Shown here in pieces: positions 8,695 to 18,076 of a stretch of 37,230 nucleotides of DNA. The first letter of the stretch is position 1; every line of letters starts with the position of its first letter. The translations under genes and the position numbers were made by a program. The notes beneath the pieces are model-generated. The model saw only the letters and a list, made by a program, of their open reading frames with translations, had not been told where the DNA came from and ran no database searches. Source of the stretch: Saprospiraceae bacterium (GTDB taxonomy: Bacteria; Bacteroidota; Bacteroidia; Chitinophagales; Saprospiraceae); NCBI GenBank assembly GCA_020629915.1, contig JAHDCK010000004.1, positions 1-37,230 of the forward strand, read 5' to 3'.

Positions 8695-9408
8695 TTACCT
8701 GTATCTTCTTTTTGTTCCTCCCCCATTTCTGGATTTACGGCCGTTGTTATTGCTATGTTTTCGACTACCGCCTCTTGATTTGTGATGGCCTCCTCCTGAG
8801 GAGGAACGACGATAATTACTTCCTGATCTTTCTGAATGCGAAGAGGATCTTTTTTTGCGATTCATTGTGGAAATTGTATCCAGGTCTGATTCATCCAGAT
8901 GTAATTTTCCATTGGATAACACCTCAAGATCGGCCTTTATTGTATCATCGCTTACGTTCGCATCCCGGTTCCAGGTACGAAAAGCCATTTTCATATAAGC
9001 TCCAATAACCCGTGTGAATGCTTGTTTCTTTTCAGGATCATCCATTTCGATGGCTTTAGCAATCATGTGTTCTACATTTCTGCCATAATGCCTCATGGTT
9101 ATATCCTTTTCCGGGTAGTCAATTTTTTCCGGGCGTTTTTTTACAAACTCTATATCCGGCACCTCTACAGGAGGCTCAATTTTCAGTTCATAATTAGCAA
9201 TTTGAAAAACGTGATGCCACAATTTTGCTCTGTAATCTTCCACATTTCTTGCCTGAGGGTGCATTTGCTGAATGAGATCAATGACTTTTTCTACAAACGC
9301 CATCCTCATTTCTTTATTTTCTATTGTTTTGGCATGTTCCACCAATAATTGAACATTCCGTCCATATTCGGGGATAATCAATTTGGGTTTTTCTGAATTA
9401 TATTCCAT
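8695..9408 (-). CDS. DUF4290 family protein with basic Ser/Gly/Arg-rich tail
   Basis: 237 residues. Residues 1-170 match the Bacteroidota-specific DUF4290 family, with two related halves visible: PEYGRNVQLLVEHAKTI...MHP and MRHYGRNVEHMIAKAIEM...KMAF. The last 55 residues are low-complexity and strongly basic (RKKRSSSHSERSGSNYRRSS, then RGGSRKHSNNNGRKSRNGGG), suggesting nucleic-acid or ribosome binding, which is inference. It starts 24 bp after the glmS stop and is probably co-transcribed with it, ending at the hairpin 8461-8497. Function is unknown. Confidence 0.88.
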   Translation of the reverse strand: MEYNSEKPKLIIPEYGRNVQLLVEHAKTIENKEMRMAFVEKVIDLIQQMHPQARNVEDYRAKLWHHVFQIANYELKIEPPVEVPDIEFVKKRPEKIDYPEKDITMRHYGRNVEHMIAKAIEMDDPEKKQAFTRVIGAYMKMAFRTWNRDANVSDDTIKADLEVLSNGKLHLDESDLDTISTMNRKKRSSSHSERSGSNYRRSSSGGGHHKSRGGSRKHSNNNGRKSRNGGGTKRRYR

Positions 9409-9432
9409 TATATATTTTTAAAATACTTACAA

Positions 9433-11277
9433 TTATTCTACTGTTACAGATTTCGCCAGATTTCGGGGCTGATCAACATCACATCCTCTCATTACAGCAA
9501 TGTGATAAGACAAGAGTTGTAAGGGAATCACGGAAATTAAAGGGGTGAATGGTTCGGCCGTATCCGGAATCTCTATAGTATAATCTGCTAATTGAGATAT
9601 CACCTTTTCTCCTTTGGTAACTATTGCAATGACTTTTCCTTTTCTGGCTTTTACTTCCTGAATATTGCTGACAATTTTTTCATAAGAACTTTTATTGGTA
9701 GCAATAATTACAACTGGCATATTTTCATCTATCAAAGCAATTGGGCCATGTTTCATTTCTGCTGCAGGATACCCTTCTGCGTGAATGTATGAAATTTCTT
9801 TAAGCTTCAATGCTCCTTCCAATGCGACTGGAAAATTATATCCTCTACCGAGATAGAGTGCATTAGATGAATCTTTCATCTCTTCTGCTATATACTTAAT
9901 CTGATTATTACAGCTGTCTAAAACTTCCTGAATTTTACCTGGGACATTTTCTAACTCCCGTGCCAATTGTTGGTAGTAAGAAGTCTTAATAGTTCCACGT
10001 TTATTTGCCAAGCTCAGTGCCATTAGCGTCAATAAAGTCACTTGCCCCGTAAATGCTTTTGTAGAGGCGACTCCTATTTCAGGGCCGGCATGAATATAAG
10101 AACCTGCGTCAGTTAATCGGGCTATTGAGGAACCGACAACATTTACAATTCCATATATTAAGGCTCCTTTTTCTTTAGCCATTTCTAACGCAGCAAGCGT
10201 ATCTGCTGTTTCTCCGGATTGAGAGATAGCTATGACAACATCTTTTTCTCCAATAACAGGATTCCGATATCTAAATTCGGAGGCATATTCTACTTCCACA
10301 GGGATACGAGCCAATTCTTCAATTAAATATTCAGCGATTAAACCGGAATGCCACGATGTACCGCAAGCTACAATAATTATTCTATCCGCATTGACCATTC
10401 TATTTGCATGTTCTTCAACTCCTCCCAGACGAATAAGATTTCCTTTTTTAGAATTTAAACGGCCTCTCATGCAATCCGCTACTCTTGTAGGTTGCTCATA
10501 TATTTCCTTGAGCATATAATGATCATACCCTCCTTTCTCCAAAGCTTCAATCTCAATATCCAGTTTTTGAATAAAGGGCGTTTGCACCTCATTTTCGATA
10601 GTTTTTATAGTAATTTGTCCATCTCTTGTAACGGTAACAATTTCTCTTTCTTTAAGATATACCACCTCCTTTGTATATTCTACAATAGGACTGCCATCTG
10701 AAGCAATAAAAAATTCTCCTTCTCCAATTCCAACCACTAACGGACTACCTTTACGAGCTGCCACAATTTTATTGGGGTCTTCTTTATCTAAAACAACAAT
10801 GGCATACGCTCCAATAACTTTAGTAAGTGCTAAACGAACGGCTTCTTCCAAGGGTAAATTTTCCTTTGTCTGAATAGCCTCTATCAAGTGAATAAGCACT
10901 TCTGTGTCTGTTTCGCTCTCAAAAGTATGCCCTTCTTTGATTAGAACTTCTTTTATATGAGCATAATTCTCAATTATTCCATTGTGAATTATTGCTAATC
11001 GTTTATTCCCTGAAAGATGTGGGTGTGCGTTGACATCATTAGGTTCACCGTGGGTTGCCCACCGGGTGTGACCAATCCCTATTGTTCCACTTACGTCTTC
11101 GTCACCTATATGATCCAGTAAATCCTGAACCTTTCCTTTACATTTATAAGTTTTCAAACCCCAATTGTTCAAGGCAACCCCTGCGCTGTCATATCCTCGA
11201 TATTCCAGGCGCTTAAGACCGTTAATCAAAATTGGAAATGCTTTTTTGGGGCCGATATAACCGACTATTCCACACAT
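9433..11277 (-). CDS. glmS: Glutamine-fructose-6-phosphate aminotransferase (isomerizing)
   Basis: 614 residues, full length. It makes glucosamine-6-phosphate from fructose-6-phosphate and glutamine, feeding UDP-GlcNAc synthesis. Cys2 (MCGIVGYIG) is the N-terminal glutaminase nucleophile; HTRWATHGEPNDVNAHPH and IIHNGIIENY belong to the glutaminase domain (about 1-240). Two SIS domains follow, with ACGTSWHSG, ISQSGETADTLAAL, AEMKHGPIALI and the C-terminal LAKSVTVE. No glmS ribozyme is seen in the 100 bp upstream, as expected for this phylum. MurA, the next user of the UDP-GlcNAc pathway, lies one gene away but in a separate transcript. Confidence 0.97.
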   Translation of the reverse strand: MCGIVGYIGPKKAFPILINGLKRLEYRGYDSAGVALNNWGLKTYKCKGKVQDLLDHIGDEDVSGTIGIGHTRWATHGEPNDVNAHPHLSGNKRLAIIHNGIIENYAHIKEVLIKEGHTFESETDTEVLIHLIEAIQTKENLPLEEAVRLALTKVIGAYAIVVLDKEDPNKIVAARKGSPLVVGIGEGEFFIASDGSPIVEYTKEVVYLKEREIVTVTRDGQITIKTIENEVQTPFIQKLDIEIEALEKGGYDHYMLKEIYEQPTRVADCMRGRLNSKKGNLIRLGGVEEHANRMVNADRIIIVACGTSWHSGLIAEYLIEELARIPVEVEYASEFRYRNPVIGEKDVVIAISQSGETADTLAALEMAKEKGALIYGIVNVVGSSIARLTDAGSYIHAGPEIGVASTKAFTGQVTLLTLMALSLANKRGTIKTSYYQQLARELENVPGKIQEVLDSCNNQIKYIAEEMKDSSNALYLGRGYNFPVALEGALKLKEISYIHAEGYPAAEMKHGPIALIDENMPVVIIATNKSSYEKIVSNIQEVKARKGKVIAIVTKGEKVISQLADYTIEIPDTAEPFTPLISVIPLQLLSYHIAVMRGCDVDQPRNLAKSVTVE

Positions 11278-11378
11278 ATCTGTTTTCTTTCATGCTTTAC
11301 TCTAGTAGAGAAGCAAATTATTAAAAATTGACTGAAAATTGACTTATGACAGAAGGGCTATTCTATTCCCTTCAAAAA

Positions 11379-12740
11379 TTATTCCTGTAATTGAGTATAG
11401 GTTAAACGAAGCTCCATAGGGTATTTCGTATTTCGAGGATCTCCTATTCTAAAATGATTTGCAATTTCGGCTTTGGGGTAAGTGGTCAGATACAAATCAG
11501 CATCTTCTAATGTCCCATCTACCAATTGTTGCATATAGGAACTAATATTCATCTTATATTCAAGACGTGAAACACCGTCAACTGTCACCTCTTCTTTTGC
11601 TCCACCAAATAACTCCAAAATGCTGCTTCCTGCTGAAAGGCTGGATGCTATGGCATCTTCTACCCATACTAACCGCTCGGTTTCTGAACTTCTTACTCTT
11701 AATAATAACTGATCCGGAGCATCAAAACTAGCCGGATTTTCCGGCATTGGTCCGCTTACGACTAACTCTGCTTTGTTTACAATTATATTTTTCAAATTAG
11801 AAGCGTAGGGAAAATTGATTTTTGTATTTAGCCCTGCCATGGACTGAACCAAACATAAGCTATCCGGGCTGTCAGATTTATTTATATAACCCTCTTCTGC
11901 TTCTGAATTACTATAATCGTGATTAAAGTTAACTAATTTTGTATTACCATTCACTATGAGGTAATCAAATGTTTTGTGTAAAGTATCCCCATTAGAATAA
12001 TCTGTATAAAAAAGTGTCATTTCGCTTAGAGAGTGAGGGATTTGAAAGCTTATCATAACCGTATTATTATTCTCTCCACTTATTTTTAATCCTTTAAAAA
12101 AGTCAAGAAAATCATCATCTGTCTCGTAGTTATCAGGTAAAGCATTAAATAGCTCCTCTCCCAAATCATCCATTCTAACTCTTAAATGCGGCAATAATTT
12201 TACAGAATCAACGAGAATTGTGTCATCTAATTGAGGAATTATATTATCCAAAGTGGCCACTACCTCTCCTGTCTCAAATTCCTGATCGGAATAATAGGTT
12301 TCTGTAGAAGGCATATCTTCTATAACTCTCTCAACTTTATAAGATTGATTATTTGTGAGTGCCCCATAAGCATTCTCCAGACGATACCTCAGCTTTAATA
12401 CCAAGGAATCAAAAACAAAATCACTGCCCTGCTGCCCCACAAATTCCGGATTCAGAATAGTTGGAATAAATTGAACATAAGTAGCCGCAGTAGAACTACC
12501 AAAGAGGGGATCTTCTAGTCGCCCTACCATATAATACCTCAGTTGACTTTGAACACTTGGATTATACGTTTGAACGCTATCCCCAAGCACTGTTACGGCC
12601 TGGATAGTCATTGTATCCGAAAAAAAGGCATCGGGTTGATCATTTTCTACCAACTCGGAGCCAATCAAAGTAGGTTCATTACAGGATGTCCCGAATGTAT
12701 ATAACAAACCCAGCAATAATAATAATTTGAAATTCTTCAT
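11379..12740 (-). CDS. DUF4270 family lipoprotein
   Basis: 453 residues. The N-terminus (MKNFKLLLLLGLLYTFGTSC) is a lipoprotein signal with the acylated Cys at 20, followed by NEPTLIGSELVENDQ, typical of DUF4270 proteins in Bacteroidota. The rest is beta-rich with Asp/Ser-rich segments and repeated statements of strand-turn pattern (FDSLVLKLRYRLE, LHKTFDYLIVNGNTKLVNFN). It is probably anchored in the outer membrane; the role is unknown. In this phylum DUF4270 genes often sit beside the small glycogen-synthase-like gene and panC, as here. A terminator at 12824-12855 separates it from the preceding gene. Confidence 0.88.
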   Translation of the reverse strand: MKNFKLLLLLGLLYTFGTSCNEPTLIGSELVENDQPDAFFSDTMTIQAVTVLGDSVQTYNPSVQSQLRYYMVGRLEDPLFGSSTAATYVQFIPTILNPEFVGQQGSDFVFDSLVLKLRYRLENAYGALTNNQSYKVERVIEDMPSTETYYSDQEFETGEVVATLDNIIPQLDDTILVDSVKLLPHLRVRMDDLGEELFNALPDNYETDDDFLDFFKGLKISGENNNTVMISFQIPHSLSEMTLFYTDYSNGDTLHKTFDYLIVNGNTKLVNFNHDYSNSEAEEGYINKSDSPDSLCLVQSMAGLNTKINFPYASNLKNIIVNKAELVVSGPMPENPASFDAPDQLLLRVRSSETERLVWVEDAIASSLSAGSSILELFGGAKEEVTVDGVSRLEYKMNISSYMQQLVDGTLEDADLYLTTYPKAEIANHFRIGDPRNTKYPMELRLTYTQLQE

Positions 12741-12823
12741 TCCCTGGTTTAGGATTTTACTATGTCAATGAATAATGACATGCTTTAAACAACTCCCGCT
12801 ATACGGAATGCAGCAAGAAAATG

Positions 12824-12855
12824 AAAAAGGAAAGTTTATGAAAACTTTCCTTTTT
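12824..12855 (-). terminator. Terminator of the glycogen-synthase-like gene
   Basis: AAAAAGGAAAGTTT (12824-12837) pairs with AAACTTTCCTTTTT (12842-12855). The minus-strand reading has a T-rich tail just after the stop of the gene ending at 12868. The A/T runs on both sides make it usable in either direction. Confidence 0.8.
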
Positions 12856-12867
12856 ATATGAAAACTT

Positions 12868-13674
12868 TTAAGATTCTTCTCCAAGAAGTGTTTTATAAAA
12901 ATCAAGATAAGAAGGTAAATATTCTTCTTCGTGATTGAGCGTCGGAAGCTCTAAATCTTTGGCTTCTTTTGTCACTTTATCTTCTGCTTCACTCCCTAAA
13001 ATAATTCCGTCCGAAAAATTGAAAGCTCCTTTGTGCAAAGTAATCCCGGAACCATTTTGGTATTTCACCAAATCTTCTTCCGTCAGGTTATTGATGGATG
13101 CTTTGGAGGCAAATTCATTATCCAAAGAACTTTCAAACGGACTATTATATACGGAATAAACCACTTTTGAATCTTTAAAAATGGGTTCGTCCTTGTAGGC
13201 CGTTTTCAGGTAGAGCGGGATCAAACTCGTCATCCATCCGTGACAGTGAACAATATCCGGGCTCCATCCAAACTTTTTAACCGTTTCGATTACACCTTTG
13301 CAGAAAAAAACCATTCTATCCACATTGTCATCAAATGGTTTTCCATCCGGATCTTCAAACACAGACTTGCGTTTAAAAAAGTCTTCGTTATCTAAAAAGT
13401 AAACCTGCATTCTGGCACCGGGCAAGGAAGCTACTTTGATGATTAACGGAAAGTCATCATCATCTACGATGATGTTCATCCCGGACAGGCGCACAACTTC
13501 GTGCAAGCGGTGTCTTCGTTCATTAATAGTTCCGAAGCGCGGCATCAATACCCGAATTTCCATTCCTTTGGACTGGACAAATTCCGGTAATTTACGGGCA
13601 ATTTCAGATATTTCGGATAGTGCAGTATAAGGCTGCATTTCCTGGGTGACTATCAGTACTCTCTTCTTCGACAT
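12868..13674 (-). CDS. Stand-alone glycogen/starch synthase N-terminal (GT5) domain protein
   Basis: 268 residues, about half a normal glycogen synthase (about 470). Only the GT5 N-terminal Rossmann domain is present: RVLIVTQEMQPYTALSEISE, EIRVLMPRFG, VYFLDNEDFF, PDIVHCHGWMTSLIPLYLK, SKVVYSVYNSPFE, SDGIILGSEAEDKV. The usual KTGG sugar-nucleotide motif near the N-terminus is replaced by TALSEI, and the C-terminal GT1 catalytic domain is absent. The gene is intact, with its own terminator, so it is a short family member rather than a broken gene. This short form next to panC and DUF4270 is a recurring Bacteroidota arrangement. Catalysis is doubtful; the role is unknown. Confidence 0.85.
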   Translation of the reverse strand: MSKKRVLIVTQEMQPYTALSEISEIARKLPEFVQSKGMEIRVLMPRFGTINERRHRLHEVVRLSGMNIIVDDDDFPLIIKVASLPGARMQVYFLDNEDFFKRKSVFEDPDGKPFDDNVDRMVFFCKGVIETVKKFGWSPDIVHCHGWMTSLIPLYLKTAYKDEPIFKDSKVVYSVYNSPFESSLDNEFASKASINNLTEEDLVKYQNGSGITLHKGAFNFSDGIILGSEAEDKVTKEAKDLELPTLNHEEEYLPSYLDFYKTLLGEES

Positions 13675-13937
13675 AAATCTCTTCTGACTTAATTAAGTAA
13701 CCGTTCTCAATAATGCTTTGAACGACTTTTTAATTTCAAATTAGACAAATATTATTACGTTCAGTTACTTACTTTCCCTTTAGAATTTTTTGAATAAATC
13801 CCGTTGGGAAGGATTATTATTTTTGGAAACTGTAAATTAGCGTGCAAATTTAAGCATTTTTCCAGACTTGTAATAATTTGATTACATCTGTCATGGAGAA
13901 ATCAACCTATTCATTTTCCTTTTATAAACAAATTTTC

Positions 13938-14792
13938 ATGCTTCAGTTCAAAGCTGTCAAAGAGCTTCAGGATGTCATTTCCAATTATAAATCACAAGGC
14001 AAAAGCATTGGATTTGTGCCCACTATGGGCGCATTACACAAGGGGCATTTATCACTGATAGAGCATTGTAAAAAAACAGTGGACATTGCTGTTTGCAGTA
14101 TTTTTGTCAATCCTACACAGTTTAATGACCCGAAAGATTTGGAAAAGTATCCTCGTACCATTTCTAAAGACACCGAGCTATTGGAAAAGGTTGGTAATGA
14201 TATTGTTTTTATTCCGACAGTTGAGGAAGTTTACCCTGAAAATCTGGATACTTCGCTTGAACTGGACTTCGGAAAACTGGCAAATGTTATGGAAGGAGCC
14301 TTTCGACCCGGACATTTCGACGGCATGGCGCAAGTGGTTAATCGCTTGTTGGAAATCGTCCTGCCAGATTATCTTTTTATGGGTCAGAAAGATTATCAGC
14401 AGTTTGCTATTGTTCAGGACATGCTTCGGCAGCTTAAGTCTCCAATACAACTTGTGATGGGAGCTACGATTCGGGAAGAAGATGGACTGGCCATGAGTTC
14501 CCGAAATGTGCGCCTGACTCCGGAGGAACGACAAAAAGCGGTTTTAATTTCTAAAACACTAAAAACCGCCATGCAAGAACTCAATCAGCTTCCACCTTTG
14601 CAGGTAAGGGAACGCTCTTTGCAGCGTTTGAATATCCCGGAATTTAAAGTGGATTATTTTGAAATAGTGGATGGAATTTCACTGCAACCCGTAGAAAGTA
14701 TAATAAATAGTAAAACCGTAGTGGCCTGTACGGCTGTTTATTTGGGAGCAGTGCGGTTGATTGATAATATGATTTACGAAATAAACCCCTAG
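13938..14792 (+). CDS. panC: Pantothenate synthetase
   Basis: 284 residues from the ATG at 13938 (MLQFKAVKELQDVI), the normal length. It joins pantoate and beta-alanine using ATP, the last step of vitamin B5 synthesis. The nucleotide-binding HIGH-like motif is PTMGALHKGHLSLI, followed by SIFVNPTQFNDPKDLEKYPR, RPGHFDGMAQVVNRL, MGQKDYQQFAIVQDM and the KMSKS-like loop AMSSRNVRLTPEER. An in-frame ATG at 13878 would add 20 residues with no family match and is not preferred. It is followed after 4 bp by a membrane-protein gene, so the two are co-transcribed. panD is not adjacent. Confidence 0.96.
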   Translation: MLQFKAVKELQDVISNYKSQGKSIGFVPTMGALHKGHLSLIEHCKKTVDIAVCSIFVNPTQFNDPKDLEKYPRTISKDTELLEKVGNDIVFIPTVEEVYPENLDTSLELDFGKLANVMEGAFRPGHFDGMAQVVNRLLEIVLPDYLFMGQKDYQQFAIVQDMLRQLKSPIQLVMGATIREEDGLAMSSRNVRLTPEERQKAVLISKTLKTAMQELNQLPPLQVRERSLQRLNIPEFKVDYFEIVDGISLQPVESIINSKTVVACTAVYLGAVRLIDNMIYEINP

Positions 14793-14796
14793 TTGA

Positions 14797-15870
14797 ATGA
14801 ATCAGCGTTTAATTGATATATTAAAATTTTTGGTTTTCCTGAGTATTGGGCTGGGGATTTTATACTTTGTTTATAACAGTCAGAATGCGGCCTTTCAGGA
14901 ACAATGCCGCCTGGATAATATACCGGCCAGCGAGTGCAGTCTGACGGATAAGTTGATCTCGGATTTTAAAAGTGTGAATTACTGGTGGATTCTCGCGGTG
15001 CTGGCAGCTTTTATGATCAGCAATGTTAGCCGGGCTCTGCGCTGGAATATGTTGATTTATCCCCTGGATTACCGCCCGAAAGCAGCCAATACTTTTTTTG
15101 CGACGATGATTGGCTACTTTGCCAACTTGGGGTTGCCGAGGATGGGCGAGGTCATTCGGGCAGGGACAATTACACGTTACGAAAAAATTCCATTGGAAAA
15201 AGTAATGGGAACCGTCGTCGTGGATCGGGTGATGGATGTGATTTGTCTTTTGGTGGTCATTGGATTGACCTTTTTATTAGAATTTGATCGGCTTTGGGGT
15301 TATCTAAGTGTGAATGCGCAACTGGGCAATAAAGCTTCCTTTTTCACAAGTCCGATTTTCCTTGGGGCAATTAGTTTTTTTGTTTTTATTATAATTCTAT
15401 TTTATATTTTTAGAAAATCAATTTTAGAATCTGCTCTTTTTAAAAAAATAAAAAATCTCGTTCTGGGATTTTGGGAAGGGATAAAGACGATTGCCAAGCT
15501 GGATAATGTCGCTTTGTTTTTATTCCATACCATCGTCATCTGGCTGATGTATTACCTGATGACTTATTTGGCATTTATGTCTTTTGCCCCCACGGCACAT
15601 TTAGGGCTGAGTGCAGCATTGCTTGTCTTCACTTTTGGTGCACTGGGGATCGTGATTCCCTCGCCGGGCGGAATGGGAACCTATCATTTTTTGGTGATTG
15701 CTGCGTTGACCTTGTATGGAATAAGCGGAGATGATGCCTTTTCGCTGGCAAATGTTTTATTTTTTTCCGTGAATATGTTTTGTAATATTTTCTTTGGAAT
15801 TGTGGGCCTGATAGTATTGCCTATTATAAATAAAAATTATATACCAAAACTTCCGGCTACTTCGACTTAG
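14797..15870 (+). CDS. LPG-synthase-TM / UPF0104 family flippase-like membrane protein
   Basis: 357 residues with about eight membrane segments (LIDILKFLVFLSIGLGILYF, WWILAVLAAFMISN, VMDVICLLVVIGLTFLL, FLGAISFFVFIIILFYIF, VALFLFHTIVIWLMYYLM, ALLVFTFGALGIVIPSPGGM, VLFFSVNMFCNIFFGIVGLI). The motifs NVSRALRWNMLI, GYFANLGLPRMGEVIRAG and PSPGGMGTYHFLVI are typical of the family that includes the MprF membrane domain and AglD. It is thought to move lipid-linked molecules across the inner membrane; the substrate is unknown. There is no aminoacyl-transferase domain. It starts 4 bp after panC and overlaps the convergent pcm gene by 14 bp at its end. Confidence 0.88.
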   Translation: MNQRLIDILKFLVFLSIGLGILYFVYNSQNAAFQEQCRLDNIPASECSLTDKLISDFKSVNYWWILAVLAAFMISNVSRALRWNMLIYPLDYRPKAANTFFATMIGYFANLGLPRMGEVIRAGTITRYEKIPLEKVMGTVVVDRVMDVICLLVVIGLTFLLEFDRLWGYLSVNAQLGNKASFFTSPIFLGAISFFVFIIILFYIFRKSILESALFKKIKNLVLGFWEGIKTIAKLDNVALFLFHTIVIWLMYYLMTYLAFMSFAPTAHLGLSAALLVFTFGALGIVIPSPGGMGTYHFLVIAALTLYGISGDDAFSLANVLFFSVNMFCNIFFGIVGLIVLPIINKNYIPKLPATST

Positions 15871-16507
15871 TGCCTTCCAGAAAGGGAACAAAACGAAAAT
15901 TTCCATGCGTTTCTTCTACAAACTCCGTTTCAGATACCCGCAAAATTTTTAGCATTTTTTGGCCTTCTATTCCACCGACCGGGATGACTAAAATACCCCC
16001 AATGGTTAATTGCAGTTTGAGTTGCTCCGGCACGATGGGTGCGCCTGCTGTCACCAGAATCCTGTCATAAGGTGCCATTTCTAACAATCCCTTGTGCCCA
16101 TCCCGGAAGTAAGGCCGGATTCTCTTCAGGCCCAATATTTCAAATACTTTTTTTGCTTTTATGTGTAATTTTTCAATTCTTTCAATGGTAAAAACCCTTC
16201 CGCCTAACTTATCCAAAACAGCCGCCTGATACCCGGACCCCGTTCCGATTTCGAGGATTTTATTTCGTTTTTGCACTTCGAGTAACTGGGTTTGAAAAGC
16301 TACAGTAAAAGGTTGAGAGATAGTTTGGTCTTCGCCAATGGAAAAGGGTTTGTCTTCATAGGCATGTTCTTCAAAAGCCATATCCATGAAAAAGTGGCGG
16401 GGAATTTGATTCATAGCTTCCAGGACTCGCTCCTCTTTGATGCCTTTTTCTCTTAGGTTGTCTATGAGTTGCTGACGCATTCCTATATGTCTGTAAGTGT
16501 CTTTCAC
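15857..16507 (-). CDS. pcm: Protein-L-isoaspartate O-methyltransferase
   Basis: 216 residues, normal length. It methylates isoaspartyl residues with S-adenosylmethionine to start repair of damaged proteins in the cytosol. Visible motifs are MNQIPRHFFM, GEDQTISQPFTVAFQTQLL, the SAM-binding EIGTGSGYQAAVL, VFTIERIEKLH, DGHKGLLEMAPYDRILVTAGAP and GGILVIPVGG. It converges with the membrane-protein gene, sharing the last 14 bp of both reading frames, with no room for a terminator between them. Confidence 0.96.
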   Translation of the reverse strand: MKDTYRHIGMRQQLIDNLREKGIKEERVLEAMNQIPRHFFMDMAFEEHAYEDKPFSIGEDQTISQPFTVAFQTQLLEVQKRNKILEIGTGSGYQAAVLDKLGGRVFTIERIEKLHIKAKKVFEILGLKRIRPYFRDGHKGLLEMAPYDRILVTAGAPIVPEQLKLQLTIGGILVIPVGGIEGQKMLKILRVSETEFVEETHGNFRFVPFLEGTKSK

Positions 16508-16583
16508 TTGGATTATTTTAGGTCAAAAATGAGGTTTTAAATTTATTTTCTTTCTAAAATTTAAATAAAAAAATATTTCTGCA

Positions 16584-16613
16584 TTTATAAAAAGTTGATT
16601 TTCCGTATCTTTG
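16584..16613 (+). promoter_or_regulatory. Promoter of the phosphohexomutase gene
   Basis: TTTA (16584-16587), 18 bp, TATCTTTG (16606-16613): a perfect Bacteroidota -7 element with a near-consensus -33. It lies about 60 bp before the ATG at 16675. Confidence 0.7.
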
Positions 16614-16674
16614 CGCCGCTTTTAATGCGCCCTGTCAAAAACCACTTCTATCAAATCACCACACAAACCAAATT

Positions 16675-18072
16675 ATGAGTACAAAAATTAAATTCGGGAC
16701 GGATGGTTGGAGAGCCATTATTGCTAAAGATTATACTGTAGCAAACGTCATGCGTGTAGCAGAAGCTACCGGGCGGTTTATTCTGCAAAATGAAGGAGAC
16801 AAAGTAGTTATTGGACACGACTGCCGGTTTGGCGGAGCGATGTTTGCGGAAGCTACTGCGCGTGTGATGGGAGCCTTAGGCGTTAAGGTTAATCTGGCTA
16901 AAGGATATGTTTCCACACCTATGGTTTCTCTGGGAGTTGTAAAAACCAAATCCAATTTAGGTGTAGTCATTACAGCGAGCCACAACCCTCCTTCTTATAA
17001 CGGATTTAAATTAAAATCTTCCTTTGGCGGGCCGAGTGTCCCGGCTGATGTAGCGAAAGTGGAAGCGATGATCCCGGATGCTTGCACTTTGACCCTGCCT
17101 ACGCTGGATGAAATGTATGAAAACGGATTGTTGAATTATATCGATCTGGAAGGTATTTATTTAAAACACGTAGCAGAGAATTTTGACCTGGATGCGATAA
17201 GAAATTCTAATATAAAAATTGCTTATGATGCAATGTACGGAGCGGGCCAAAATGCCATGAGAAAATTATTCCCGCAGGCCGTCCTGCTTCATTGCGATGA
17301 GAATCCTTCTTTCAGAGGACAAGCACCGGAGCCAATCCATCGGAACCTGAAAGAATTGGCAGATACCATAAAAAATGATCCTTCTATTGATGTTGGCATT
17401 GCCAATGACGGGGATGCGGACAGGATTGGAATGTACGATGGAGATGGGGAATTTGTAGACAGCCACAGAATACTACTTCTTTTGTTATATTATTTATATA
17501 ATTATAAAAAAGAAACCGGGAAAGTTATCGTTACTTTTTCAGTAACAGATAAAATGAAAAAACTGGCGGACTCCTACAATCTGGAAACGGAAGTCACTAA
17601 GATCGGTTTTAAATATATTGCCGAAATTATGATCAAAGAAGATGTCCTCGTAGGCGGGGAAGAATCTGGCGGCTTGGCAGTGAAAGGACATATTCCTGAG
17701 CGGGACGGCATTTGGAATGGCTTATTGATTTTGGAATTTATGGCCAAGACGGGTAAATCTTTGAAGGAGTTGATCCAAATGGTTTATGATGAAGTGGGTT
17801 CTTTTGCTTTTGATCGGGATGATTTGCACATTGCCGAGGAGAAAAAGCAGGCCATTATTGCGGATTGTAAAGCGAATAAATTCGAGCAGTTTGGTGATTA
17901 TTCTATAAAAAATGTAGAGTCCATCGATGGTTTTAAGTTTTGGACAAACGATAGCGAATGGGTTATGATTCGGCCTTCCGGGACTGAGCCTGTTTTGCGG
18001 GTTTATGCTCAGGCTTCCTCCATGGAAAATGTCCGAAAATTGCTGGATGCGACTCATGCGACGTTGAAATAA
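16675..18072 (+). CDS. Phosphoglucomutase / phosphomannomutase family protein
   Basis: 465 residues with all four domains of the alpha-D-phosphohexomutase family. The phosphoserine loop is TASHNPPSYNGFK with Ser102, the metal-binding loop NDGDADR has Asp245, Asp247 and Asp249, the sugar-binding loop is GEESGG, and the phosphate-binding loop is RPSGTEPVLRVYAQ. It interconverts hexose-1- and hexose-6-phosphates; whether glucose, mannose or glucosamine is preferred cannot be told, so no symbol is given. A clear promoter lies upstream and the DUF2279 gene begins 4 bp after the stop. Confidence 0.95.
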   Translation: MSTKIKFGTDGWRAIIAKDYTVANVMRVAEATGRFILQNEGDKVVIGHDCRFGGAMFAEATARVMGALGVKVNLAKGYVSTPMVSLGVVKTKSNLGVVITASHNPPSYNGFKLKSSFGGPSVPADVAKVEAMIPDACTLTLPTLDEMYENGLLNYIDLEGIYLKHVAENFDLDAIRNSNIKIAYDAMYGAGQNAMRKLFPQAVLLHCDENPSFRGQAPEPIHRNLKELADTIKNDPSIDVGIANDGDADRIGMYDGDGEFVDSHRILLLLLYYLYNYKKETGKVIVTFSVTDKMKKLADSYNLETEVTKIGFKYIAEIMIKEDVLVGGEESGGLAVKGHIPERDGIWNGLLILEFMAKTGKSLKELIQMVYDEVGSFAFDRDDLHIAEEKKQAIIADCKANKFEQFGDYSIKNVESIDGFKFWTNDSEWVMIRPSGTEPVLRVYAQASSMENVRKLLDATHATLK

Positions 18073-18076
18073 TCTC

